Shown here: piece after piece, positions 45,453 through 53,309 of the stretch
How the letters are laid out: each line of letters begins with the position of its first letter
How positions within the stretch are numbered: the stretch's first letter is position 1
Assembly: GCF_014192225.1 (NCBI RefSeq)
Contig: NZ_JACHXS010000003.1
Coordinates: 697,319-761,318, forward strand
Reading direction: 5' to 3'
DNA: 64,000 nt
From: Pseudoduganella umbonata
Lineage (GTDB): Bacteria > Pseudomonadota > Gammaproteobacteria > Burkholderiales > Burkholderiaceae_D
Program-made: the position numbers and the translations under genes
The notes under the pieces: model-generated
What the model was told of the DNA's origin: nothing
The model's input: the letters and a program-made list of their open reading frames with translations, nothing else
The model's database searches: none

Positions 45453-47801
45453 ATGCAGGAAGGCTTCCTGCTGACCCGCCACTGGCGCGATACCGATGCC
45501 GGCACCGAGGTCGAATTCTGGATCGCCACCGACGCCGGACCGCGCCGCGTGCGGCTGCCGCCGCAGCCGTCGGTCGCCTTCATCCCGGCCGAATGGCAGG
45601 AAGCGGCGCAGGCCGTGCTGCGCGCCGAGCGCGGCTGCGAGTTGCGGCCGCTGGCGCTGCGCGACTTCCGCCACCGGCCCGTCGTCGGCCTGTACTGCCG
45701 CCATTACCGGCAGTTGCTGAAGCTGGAAAAGCGGCTGCGCGAGCATGGCATCGACGTCTACGAAGCGGACGTGCGGCCCCACGAGCGCTACCTGATGGAG
45801 CGCTTCATCACGGCCCCGGTATGCTTCGGCGGCGAAGAGCGCGACGGCGTAATCGCCGATGCGCGGCTGAAGCCGCACGACAGCTACCGCCCGAAGCTGC
45901 GCCTGGCGTCGCTCGACATCGAAACCACCGCGCACGGCGACCTGTACTCGATCGCGCTCGAAGGCTGCGGCGCGCGCGACGTCTACATGCTGGGGCCGCC
46001 GAACGGCGACGCCGGCGGCATCGACTTCGACCTGACCTACTGCGCCGACCGGCCGGCGCTGCTGGCGCGGCTGAACGACTGGATGGCGCGCCACGACCCG
46101 GATGCGGTCATCGGCTGGAACGTGGTGCAGTTCGACCTGCGCGTGCTGCACAAGCATGCGGAACGCTTCGGCGTGCCGCTGCTGCTGGGCCGCGGCGGCA
46201 CGCCGATGGAATGGCGCGAGCACAGCAACGGCCAGCACTTCTTCGCCGCCGCGCCGGGCCGCCTGATCATCGACGGCATCGAGGCGCTGCGCTCGGCCAC
46301 CTGGAGCTTCGCGTCGTTCAGCCTGGAGCACGTGGCGCAGACGCTGCTGGGCGAAGGCAAGGCGATCGACAATCCATACGACCGCATGGACGAGATCAAC
46401 CGCATGTTCGTGGAGGACAAGCCGGCGCTGGCCCGCTACAACCTGAAGGACTGCGAACTCGTCACGCGCATCTTCGCGCATACCGGCATCCTCGACTTCC
46501 TGCTGGAGCGCGCCAGCGTGACAGGCCTGCCGGCCGACCGCAGCGGCGGCTCGGTGGCCGCTTTCGAGCATTCCTACCTGCCGCTGATGCACCGCGCCGG
46601 CTTCGTGGCGCCGAACCTGGGCGACGTGCCCAACGCGGACAGCCCGGGCGGCTTCGTGATGGATTCGCGCTCCGGGCTGTACGATTCGGTGCTGGTGCTG
46701 GACTACAAGAGCCTGTATCCGTCCATCATCCGCACTTTCCTGATCGATCCGGTCGGGCTCATCGAGGGACTGCGCGAGCCCGAGCCCGATACCGTGCCGG
46801 GGTTCCGGGGCGCGCGTTTTTCGCGCAAGACGCACTGCCTGCCGGAGATCGTCACGCGCGTGTGGCAAGGCCGCGAGGCCGCCAAGCGGGACGGCAACAA
46901 GCCGCTGTCGCAGGCCCTGAAGATCATCATGAACGCGTTCTACGGCGTGCTCGGTTCGTCCGGCTGCCGCTTCTTCGACCCGCGGCTGGCGTCGTCGATC
47001 ACGATGCGCGGCCACGAGATCATGCACCGCACGCGCGAGCTGATCGAGGAACAGGGCTACCAGGTGATCTACGGCGATACCGATTCCACCTTCGTGTGGC
47101 TGGGCCGCGCCCACGGCACGCGGGAAGCGGACGACATCGGCCGCGCGCTGGTGGACCGCGTCAACGGCTGGTGGCAGGCGCAACTGCGGGAAGAGTTCGG
47201 GCTCACGAGTGCGCTGGAACTGCAGTACGAGACGCATTACCGCCGCTTCCTGATGCCGACGGTGCGCGATTCCGACGAAGGCAGCAAGAAGCGCTACGCC
47301 GGCCTCGTGCTGCGTGCCGGCGGCGGCGACGACATCGTGTTTAAGGGCCTGGAAACGGTGCGCACCGACTGGACACCGCTGGCCCAGCAATTCCAGCAGA
47401 CGCTGTACGGACTGGTCTTCCGCGGCGAACCGTACCGCGACTACGTGCGCGACTACGCCGAACGGATGCTGCGCGGCGAGCTGGACGAGCTGCTGGTCTA
47501 CCGCAAGCGGCTGCGCCGCGCGCTGGGCGACTACGACCGCAACGTGCCGCCCCACGTGCGCGCCGCCCGCATCGCCGACGAAGTCAACGCCGCCCAGGGC
47601 CGCCCGCTGCAATACCAGAACCGCGGCTGGATCCGCTACCTGATGACCACCGCCGGCCCCGAACCGCTGGAACGGCGGCGCTCGCCGATCGATTACGGGC
47701 ATTACCTGGACCGGCAGCTGCGGCCGATCGCCGATGCGATCCTGCCGTTTTTGGGGGATAGTTTTACGGGGCTGACGAGCCGGCAGCGGGTGCTGTTTTA
47801 G
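45453..47801 (+). CDS. polB: DNA polymerase II (family B)
   Basis: 782 aa, matching E. coli PolB length of 783. ATG at 45453 gives [17 protein letters not shown], which matches the known N-terminus. Exonuclease motif I is SLDIETT; polymerase motifs are [13 protein letters not shown] (near 46,700), [13 protein letters not shown] and IYGDTDS (near 47,070). It has a 3'-5' exonuclease and acts in replication restart and lesion bypass. In E. coli it is SOS-controlled; no LexA-like box is seen at this start, only 14 bases after the cyclase gene, so it is presumably transcribed with the signalling operon or from an internal promoter. Its stop lies inside a strong hairpin. Confidence 0.96.
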   Translation: MQEGFLLTRHWRDTDAGTEVEFWIATDAGPRRVRLPPQPSVAFIPAEWQEAAQAVLRAERGCELRPLALRDFRHRPVVGLYCRHYRQLLKLEKRLREHGIDVYEADVRPHERYLMERFITAPVCFGGEERDGVIADARLKPHDSYRPKLRLASLDIETTAHGDLYSIALEGCGARDVYMLGPPNGDAGGIDFDLTYCADRPALLARLNDWMARHDPDAVIGWNVVQFDLRVLHKHAERFGVPLLLGRGGTPMEWREHSNGQHFFAAAPGRLIIDGIEALRSATWSFASFSLEHVAQTLLGEGKAIDNPYDRMDEINRMFVEDKPALARYNLKDCELVTRIFAHTGILDFLLERASVTGLPADRSGGSVAAFEHSYLPLMHRAGFVAPNLGDVPNADSPGGFVMDSRSGLYDSVLVLDYKSLYPSIIRTFLIDPVGLIEGLREPEPDTVPGFRGARFSRKTHCLPEIVTRVWQGREAAKRDGNKPLSQALKIIMNAFYGVLGSSGCRFFDPRLASSITMRGHEIMHRTRELIEEQGYQVIYGDTDSTFVWLGRAHGTREADDIGRALVDRVNGWWQAQLREEFGLTSALELQYETHYRRFLMPTVRDSDEGSKKRYAGLVLRAGGGDDIVFKGLETVRTDWTPLAQQFQQTLYGLVFRGEPYRDYVRDYAERMLRGELDELLVYRKRLRRALGDYDRNVPPHVRAARIADEVNAAQGRPLQYQNRGWIRYLMTTAGPEPLERRRSPIDYGHYLDRQLRPIADAILPFLGDSFTGLTSRQRVLF

Positions 47802-47817
47802 TTAAAACAGCACCCGC
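47786..47817 (+). terminator. Hairpin overlapping the polB stop codon
   Basis: Perfect 15-bp arms GCGGGTGCTGTTTTA (47786-47800) and its complement (47803-47817) with a 2-base loop; the stop codon TAG spans arm and loop. A second weaker palindrome follows at 47826. There is no separate U-run after it beyond the stem's own, so termination strength is uncertain, but it clearly closes the rightward operon. Confidence 0.65.
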
Positions 47818-47825
47818 CAGGTGCT

Positions 47826-47876
47826 GGTGTCGGACACTTTTTTCGGGCGCTTGATCCGGAAAAGGTGTCGGACACC
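47826..47876. repeat. REP-like hairpin (GGTGTCGGACACC core)
   Basis: GGTGTCGGACAC at 47826 and GGTGTCGGACACC ending at 47876 pair as imperfect arms around a GC-rich loop. It is the GGTGTC family also found at 11234, 11307 and 52217, here immediately downstream of polB. Confidence 0.8.
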
Positions 47877-47890
47877 GGTGTTAGCCGGAT

Positions 47891-48178
47891 GTCGCAGATA
47901 ACGGTGGATCAGCAGGGGGCGGAGCAAGGGTTTCGAGGAGCATGCTCCTCGCCTGCGCAGCGGTGCTCCCGTGCACGGGAGCACTCCTTCCTGTCCCCGG
48001 TAAGTGTTGGCTTGCAGCCCTGTTGATAGCGTGGCGAGGGGACTGACCCCGGTTTTTGCGTGCGCCGTCGCAGCGCCGGCAAACACCGGGGTCAGTCCCC
48101 TGGATCAGCGCCAGCGTCCAAGCTTGCAGCCGCGGACCGGCGGGGACAGACCCCTGTGACGCATACGCCAACCGCGAC
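47891..48178. repeat. 288-bp palindromic element B (with terminal inverted repeats)
   Basis: Starts GTCGCAGATAAC and ends CCAACCGCGAC, inverted ends shared with element C at 52361-52578. Inside are a hairpin with GGGGACTGACCCC (48038-48050) and GGGGTCAGTCCCC (48088-48100), and a GCGGGGACAGACCCC copy near the right end. Unlike C it carries extra palindromes in the left arm, CGAGGAGCATGCTCCTCG (47934-47951) and one centred near 47974 (GTGCTCCCGTGCACGGGAGC). It fills the spacer between polB and the M28 peptidase, so no gene is there. It looks like a non-autonomous MITE/BIME-type element. Confidence 0.75.
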
Positions 48179-48184
48179 TTCTAC

Positions 48185-49633
48185 TCACTCCCCCATCAAC
48201 TTCCTGCCCGCCTCCCGATACGGCGCCGCTTTCGGCACATTGGTCCACTGCGGCCGGGCCGGATCGTTGGCGATGTCCTGCAGCCCCAGCGCGACCATGC
48301 GGGTGATGCGCGCCATGTTGTCGTAATCGAGCTTGCTCCAGTCGTCGTCCTTGCCGTGGTAGTCGGGGAAGCCGAAGGCGACGGCCAGCGTGTGGGCCGG
48401 CACGCCGACGTCGGCCAGCGCCTGGTTGTCGCTGCGGGCGAAGTAGCGGTCGCTGTTGGCGGCGTGCTTCCACAGCCGCACGCCGGAGCGCTCGCCGGCC
48501 TTCTTCAGGTAGTCCGGGACCGTCGAATAATCGAAGCCGGTCAGCGTGGCCGTGCCCACCTGGGCGCCTTCGCTGTCGTCGGTGCGGCCGATCTGTTCCA
48601 GGTTCAGGTGCGCCACCGTGTCCTTCAGCGGGAACACTGGATGGCGGCCGTAGTAGCGCGAGCCCAGCAGGCCCAGTTCCTCGCCGAACAGCGCCATGAA
48701 GACGATGCTGCGGCGCGGGCGGGCCTTGTCCGCGGCGAGCGCGGCGGCGATGTCGATGACGGCCACGGTGCCGCTGCCGTCGTCGTTGGCGCCGTTGTGG
48801 ATTTCACCGTTGCGGATGCCCAGGTGGTCGTAGTGCGCCGTCAGCATCACGTAGGTATTCTTCAACGCCGGATCGGCGCCGCGCAGCACGCCGATGACGT
48901 TGCGCAGCTTCGCCGCACGCAGCTGCGGCACGCCGATGGTGGCGGCGACCGTGGTCCCGGCACTTTCCAGCGCGGCCGCGGCGGCCGCATCGTGCAGCAC
49001 CACGACCGGCGCGGCGCCGGCCGGCGCCACCTGCTCCGGGTCGATCAGCCAGCCCTCGCCGCGGTTGCGGTGCTGGCCCCGCGTATCGACCAGCACCACC
49101 AGGGCCGGCCGCGCCTTCAGCGCGTCGCGCAGCACGTCGGCGGCGTCGGGCACCGCCGCGGCCGGCACCACGAGGACCTTGCCGTCCACCTGCGGCCCTG
49201 CCGCCAGGGCCTCCTGCCACGTCATCCGCACGACACCCGTCGCGCCCAGCGTCACCGGCTGCACGAAGTTGGCGGTGGCTGCCGAATGCGGCACGGCGAT
49301 CGTCTTGCCGCCGGCCTGCACGGTGAGCGTGAAATCCCCGGCATTGCGCTGCGCATGCTGCCAGTTCGCCGTCTGGAAGTAGCCGTCGTCGCCGGCCGCC
49401 TCCAGGCCGGCGCGGCGGAATTGCGCGGCGATGTATTCGGCCGCCAGGTCCAGTCCGCGCGACGGCGTGCCGCGTCCTTCCAGCAGGTCGGACGAAAGGA
49501 ACGACAGGTGGCCGCGCAGCGAATCGGCCGAGATGCGGTCGGCGGCGGAGCTGGCGGGGACCTGGGCACCGGCGCCGGGGGCGCCCAGCGACAGGCTCGC
49601 TGCCAGGGTCAATGCGGAGAGGGAGAGACGCAT
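48185..49633 (-). CDS. M28-family zinc aminopeptidase with PA-like insert
   Basis: 482 aa from ATG 49633 (MRLSLSALTLAASL), signal peptide ending AGAQ; an open extension of 20 codons is not needed. Zinc ligands and catalytic residues of M28: TAHYDHLG, NGANDDGSGT, LFGEELGLLGS, HLNLEQIGR and the late His in FPDYHGKDDD. Residues about 110-260 look like the protease-associated insert (VPAAAVPDAADVL, VVVLHDAAAAAALESAG). It is a secreted or periplasmic aminopeptidase. It starts divergent from a diguanylate cyclase, with palindromes between. Confidence 0.92.
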   Translation of the reverse strand: MRLSLSALTLAASLSLGAPGAGAQVPASSAADRISADSLRGHLSFLSSDLLEGRGTPSRGLDLAAEYIAAQFRRAGLEAAGDDGYFQTANWQHAQRNAGDFTLTVQAGGKTIAVPHSAATANFVQPVTLGATGVVRMTWQEALAAGPQVDGKVLVVPAAAVPDAADVLRDALKARPALVVLVDTRGQHRNRGEGWLIDPEQVAPAGAAPVVVLHDAAAAAALESAGTTVAATIGVPQLRAAKLRNVIGVLRGADPALKNTYVMLTAHYDHLGIRNGEIHNGANDDGSGTVAVIDIAAALAADKARPRRSIVFMALFGEELGLLGSRYYGRHPVFPLKDTVAHLNLEQIGRTDDSEGAQVGTATLTGFDYSTVPDYLKKAGERSGVRLWKHAANSDRYFARSDNQALADVGVPAHTLAVAFGFPDYHGKDDDWSKLDYDNMARITRMVALGLQDIANDPARPQWTNVPKAAPYREAGRKLMGE

Positions 49634-49659
49634 GCAATCGCTTTCAGGATAAGCAGAAA

Positions 49660-49673
49660 ATGCAATATTGCAT
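49660..49673. promoter_or_regulatory. Perfect palindrome in the M28/diguanylate cyclase divergent spacer
   Basis: ATGCAATATTGCAT is a perfect 14-bp palindrome 26 bases upstream of the M28 start. A related imperfect dyad, TGTTGCATCATGCACA, lies at about 49731-49746, nearer the cyclase. Two copies of a TGCAT half-site in one divergent spacer suggest a shared regulator. Confidence 0.45.
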
Positions 49674-49829
49674 GGGAGTTGTCGGCTGGTCAATCCTGCG
49701 CAGCGTGCGGGCGGGATTCGCTACCATGTTGCATCATGCACACATGTCGAGTAACGATTCTATAAATATAGTTGCTTCATGGAAATCCAAAGAGTATCGT
49801 CGCCTGGCCTCCTCTGATAATGGTTTCAC

Positions 49830-51188
49830 GTGAATTCGACTCCCGCCCACCGCCGCATGCACCGTACGATGCACCGGGTTATCGCCGCTCTGGCGATGGC
49901 CACCATCGGCCTGCTGGTCTGGCACCACTACGGCATGGAACGCGTGATCGACCTGACGGCGCGGCCCGACGTCCGGCGCGACGTGATGGACGACCGGTGG
50001 ATGGGCGGTACCAGCCGGGTGACGCTGGAGCGCCGTGGCCATGCAATGACGATGCGCTGCCAGCTGGCGCGCACGATCGACTGGCCGGCCTGCAAGTACC
50101 AGTTCGCCATTTCCGATACGGGAGCCGGCATCGACCTGTCGGAGTTCGAGAGCGTGACGTTCGACGTGTCGTATCGCGGACCGGGGCGCCGCTCGCTGCG
50201 CCTGATGGTGCTGAACTATGAACCGGACATGTCGACACTCGACAATCCGATGTCGCAGAAAGTCAACGAAGTCGAGTTCGAGGTGCCCGCGTCCGGCATC
50301 GTGCGCGTGCCGCTGAATGTGCTCCACACGGCGACCTGGTGGATCGACTACATGAAGGTGCCGCTCGACGGCACCGACATGCGGATCGATAACGTGACGC
50401 GCGTCGAACTGCTGACCGGCGCCACCAGCGCTGGAGGCGAACACGTGATCGAACTGCGCTCGCTGCAGTTCCATGGCAAATGGATCACCAGCGACGAAAT
50501 GTATATGGGATTGATGGCGGCCTGGATCCTGTGCGCGGTCAGCTGGCCGGTACTGGCCGCGCTGCAGCTGCGCCGGGAACTGGGCGACAGCGGCCGGCGC
50601 CTGGCCCTGCTCGGCGAGATCAATGCCGCGCTGCAGCTGGAAGCGCGCGAGCTGGTCGAGCAGGCCAACACCGATCCGCTGACGGGGGCGCTGAACCGGC
50701 AGGGATTGCGCACGGCGCTGATGAGCACCGCGTCGCTGCTGGCGTCGCCGATGGCCGTCGTGTTTGCCGATATCGATCACTTCAAGCGCGTCAACGACGG
50801 TCACGGCCACGATACCGGCGATGCCGTGCTGCGCGCGTTCGCCGCGGCGATCCATGCCGAGATCCGCAGCAATGACAGGCTGGTGCGCTGGGGCGGCGAG
50901 GAATTCCTGATCGTCTGCCCCGCCACGGGTGCGGAACAGGCGCGGCAGCTGGCCGAGAAGCTGCGCGCCACCCTGCACAGAGCGGCGTGGCCGGCCGGCC
51001 TGAGCGTGACGGCGTCGTTCGGCATTGCCGCGCGCGCCCCGGACGAAGATATCGGCGCGGTGATCAAGCGTGCCGACGAAGCCCTCTACGCGGCGAAAGC
51101 GGCCGGCCGCGATTGTGTCGTGGTGGACGGGGCCACACCGGCGCCGGAAGCGTGGGCGCCCCAGCCGAGCGGCCGGCATTACGACTGA
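49830..51188 (+). CDS. Membrane diguanylate cyclase with periplasmic CIA30/CBM-like sensor
   Basis: 452 aa from a GTG at 49830; ATGs at codons 10 and 14 (49857, 49869) are equally possible because no clear ribosome site is present. Helix about 15-34, then periplasmic residues 40-225 with DDRWMGGTSRVTLE, resembling the DxVMGGxS signature of CIA30/CBM11-type jelly-roll domains and later RIDNVTRVELL. A second helix at about 230-248 leads to a coiled segment and a GGDEF domain: DPLTGALNRQG, DIDHFKRVNDGHGHDTGD, GGEEF, with RSND inhibitory site. It likely makes cyclic di-GMP in response to a carbohydrate-like ligand. It stands alone on its strand ahead of the HDOD gene. Confidence 0.9.
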   Translation: MNSTPAHRRMHRTMHRVIAALAMATIGLLVWHHYGMERVIDLTARPDVRRDVMDDRWMGGTSRVTLERRGHAMTMRCQLARTIDWPACKYQFAISDTGAGIDLSEFESVTFDVSYRGPGRRSLRLMVLNYEPDMSTLDNPMSQKVNEVEFEVPASGIVRVPLNVLHTATWWIDYMKVPLDGTDMRIDNVTRVELLTGATSAGGEHVIELRSLQFHGKWITSDEMYMGLMAAWILCAVSWPVLAALQLRRELGDSGRRLALLGEINAALQLEARELVEQANTDPLTGALNRQGLRTALMSTASLLASPMAVVFADIDHFKRVNDGHGHDTGDAVLRAFAAAIHAEIRSNDRLVRWGGEEFLIVCPATGAEQARQLAEKLRATLHRAAWPAGLSVTASFGIAARAPDEDIGAVIKRADEALYAAKAAGRDCVVVDGATPAPEAWAPQPSGRHYD

Positions 51189-51365
51189 CGGAAGCCCCCT
51201 GCCCTGGCGCAATCCGGGCGGAATGCGCGGGCGATGGCACTTGCATTTCCGCAACAACCAGAATTAATCTTAAGCAATCTTTTGGCATTTCCCGCGAAAT
51301 CAGGGCTTACACTGGGTTCACCGGCGGCAACCGAACAGGCCGCACCGATCAACCGAGAGACCCCG

Positions 51366-52166
51366 ATGCCTACGCTTACCCAATTCTTCGCCGACGTTAA
51401 ACTGCCCGTGATCCCCGAAGTGGCGCATGCCCTGATCGCCACGCTCGATGACGAGGATGCTTCGTCGAAAAGCGTCGCCGCCATCATTGCCCGCGACCCC
51501 GCGCTGACGGCCAAGCTGATGCGCCTGGCGAACAGCGCCCGCTTCGGCTTCTCCCGCGGCGTCGCCTCGCTGGACGACGCGGTGGCACTGGCCGGCATGT
51601 CGCACATCCGCACGCTGGCGCTGGCCGCCTGCTTCGCCGAATCATTCCCGCAACTGCCGGGCCTGGACTCCGGCGAGTTCTGGAAAAGCAGCATGGCCTG
51701 CGCCGGCTATTCGAAATGGCTGGCGACGGGACTGGGCATCGACGGCGGCGAAGCGTGGCTGGCCGGCATGATGCTGCGGCTCGGCGAACTGCTGATCTAC
51801 CAGGTCGCGCCCGCCCAGTTCGCGGAGATCGAGGAACAGCCGCATCTGCCGGGCGGCCGCTGGGAACGCGAGCAGCGCCTGCTGGGCTTCTCGGAAGGCC
51901 AGATCACGGCCGAACTGGGCCGCCGCTGGAACTTCCCCGCCAAGATCGTGCACGCCCTCGAGAGCTCGTCCGACCCGCTGGCCGCCCGCCCGTTCTGCCA
52001 GCTGGCCGGCGTGATCCACCTGGCCAGCCTGCTGGCCGACACGCCCAGCGACGACCCGGAAACCATCGGCACCCTGCCGGCCGACGTGGTCGACGCGCTG
52101 CAGTTGCGGCGCGAGTGGATGATGGCCAGGTTCCCGTCGCACGAATCGTTTTCGGCTGCGCCTTGA
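51366..52166 (+). CDS. HDOD-domain signalling protein
   Basis: 266 aa from ATG 51366 (MPTLTQFFADVKLPVIPEV), taken in preference to an open upstream extension without family similarity. The HDOD pattern is seen: LPVIPEVAHALIATLDDED, LTAKLMRLANSARFGFSRGV, SLDDAVALAGMSHIRTLAL and WKSSMACAGYSKWLA. HDOD proteins lack HD-phosphodiesterase metal ligands and act in signal transduction, often with c-di-GMP or motility pathways. It follows the diguanylate cyclase by 177 bases on the same strand, which fits. Partner unknown. Confidence 0.9.
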   Translation: MPTLTQFFADVKLPVIPEVAHALIATLDDEDASSKSVAAIIARDPALTAKLMRLANSARFGFSRGVASLDDAVALAGMSHIRTLALAACFAESFPQLPGLDSGEFWKSSMACAGYSKWLATGLGIDGGEAWLAGMMLRLGELLIYQVAPAQFAEIEEQPHLPGGRWEREQRLLGFSEGQITAELGRRWNFPAKIVHALESSSDPLAARPFCQLAGVIHLASLLADTPSDDPETIGTLPADVVDALQLRREWMMARFPSHESFSAAP

Positions 52167-52216
52167 GGTAACCCTTGCGCGTCGTTCGCTCAAACGACAG
52201 CTGTTAGCTGCGGAAC

Positions 52217-52272
52217 ACCGGTGTCAGACACCTTTTCTGGGGCCCCTTCCAGAAAAGGTGTCTGACACCGGT
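52217..52272. repeat. Perfect 24-bp-arm REP-like hairpin (GGTGTCAGACACC core)
   Basis: Arms 52217-52240 and 52249-52272 are exact complements, each beginning with ACCGGTGTCAGACACC, with an 8-base loop. It stands 50 bases after the HDOD stop and may stabilise or end that transcript. Same family as 11234/11307 and 47826. Confidence 0.9.
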
Positions 52273-52303
52273 TCTCGTCCGCCGCGTGTGTCACCATGCG
52301 TCG

Positions 52304-52609
52304 CGTATACTCGCCCCTTTCCCTCGCGTGAGGTAGCGGGCTGGCAGTAAAAAAACGGAAGTCGCGGATAGCCGGGGAGCAGCAGGGGTCTGTCCCCGCC
52401 AGTCGGCGGCTCCAGCCCCGGTCGCAGGCGTCAATCCAGGGGACTGACCCCGGTTTTCGCATGCGCTACCTTGGCGCATGCAAACACCGGGGTCAGTCCC
52501 CTCGTTCCATGCTGGCGTCCAGGTTTGCGGCCAGCGACTGGCGGGGACAGACCCCAGTACTCATCCGCCAACCGCGACATCGTACATACCGTATACTCGC
52601 CCCTTTCCC
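52304..52609. repeat. 20-bp direct repeats flanking element C
   Basis: CGTATACTCGCCCCTTTCCC occurs identically at 52304-52323 and 52590-52609, 286 bases apart, and encloses element C (52361-52578). Each copy contains TATACT, a possible -10 box; the right copy is 26 bases upstream of the LysE start. It is either a very long target-site duplication or a segmental duplication of the LysE promoter. Confidence 0.8.
52361..52578. repeat. 218-bp palindromic element C (with terminal inverted repeats)
   Basis: Left end 52361-52405 and right end 52535-52578 are inverted copies of about 45 bases (GTCGCGGAT... and GGGGTCTGTCCCCGCCAGTC). The middle is a hairpin with arms GGGGACTGACCCC (52439-52451) and GGGGTCAGTCCCC (52489-52501), and an apical GCATGCG/CGCATGC pair. 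Shares ends and middle with element B. It has no coding capacity. I read it as a non-autonomous palindromic mobile element of REP/BIME type. The spacer 52167-52621 holds no gene besides this and the hairpin. Confidence 0.8.
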
Positions 52610-52621
52610 CGCGAGTCCCCG

Positions 52622-53248
52622 ATGCTGACCCCCGACCAGTTCTTCCCCTTCCTGCTTGCCGCGATCGTGCTGACGGCGTCGCCCGGCCCCGATAACCTGA
52701 TGGTGCTCGGCATGGGCATGTCGAAGGGGCGCAGGCAGGGCATCGCGTTCGGCCTTGGCTGTGCGTTCGGATGTCTCAGCCATACGGTGCTGGCGGTGGT
52801 CGGTGTCAGCGCGCTGATCGCCGCGTCGCCGACCGCGTTCACGGTGCTGAAGGTGGCCGGCGGCCTGTACCTGGTCAAGCTGGGCTGGGGCGCGTGGCGC
52901 CATGCGGGCGCGGTGAACGTCGCCGCCGTCGGCGTGCCGGCCGACTCCGCGGCCCGGCTGTTCTGGAAAGGCTGCCTGGCCAACGCGATCAATCCGAAGG
53001 TGATCCTGTTCTTCCTGTCGTTCCTGCCGCAGTTCGTGGTGGCCTCGCGCGGCGATGCGCCGTGGCAGCTGGCGGCGCTGGGCGTCACGTTCACGCTGCA
53101 GGCCGCCGTGCTGTTCGGCCTGCTCGGCTGGTTCGCCGGCGCGATCGGCCAGTGGCTGAGCCGCAAACCGCGCGCCGGCGTCGTGCTCGACCGCGTGGCC
53201 GGCACCGTGTTCATCGCGCTGGGGCTGAAACTGATCGTCTCGCGGTAA
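52622..53248 (+). CDS. LysE/RhtB-family amino-acid exporter
   Basis: 208 aa with about six hydrophobic segments and the family motif ASPGPDNLMVLGMG near the N-terminus, then GCLSHTVLAVVGVSALI and NAINPKVILFFLSFLPQF. Members export amino acids, homoserine lactone or small amines. The -10 like TATACT in the flanking repeat (52592) may drive it. It is followed after 61 bases by the PLP decarboxylase in the same direction, so it may export that enzyme's amine or related amino acid. Confidence 0.93.
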   Translation: MLTPDQFFPFLLAAIVLTASPGPDNLMVLGMGMSKGRRQGIAFGLGCAFGCLSHTVLAVVGVSALIAASPTAFTVLKVAGGLYLVKLGWGAWRHAGAVNVAAVGVPADSAARLFWKGCLANAINPKVILFFLSFLPQFVVASRGDAPWQLAALGVTFTLQAAVLFGLLGWFAGAIGQWLSRKPRAGVVLDRVAGTVFIALGLKLIVSR

Positions 53249-53309
53249 GACTGCGCCAGGCGGGCGCGCCGGTACAGTATAGTGCCGCCATCCCCAGACA
53301 GGAGCCGCC

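Noticed and set aside
45300..45453. LexA/SOS box before polB
   Set aside because: No CTGT-N8-ACAG type sequence was seen; the gene begins 14 bases after the cyclase stop.
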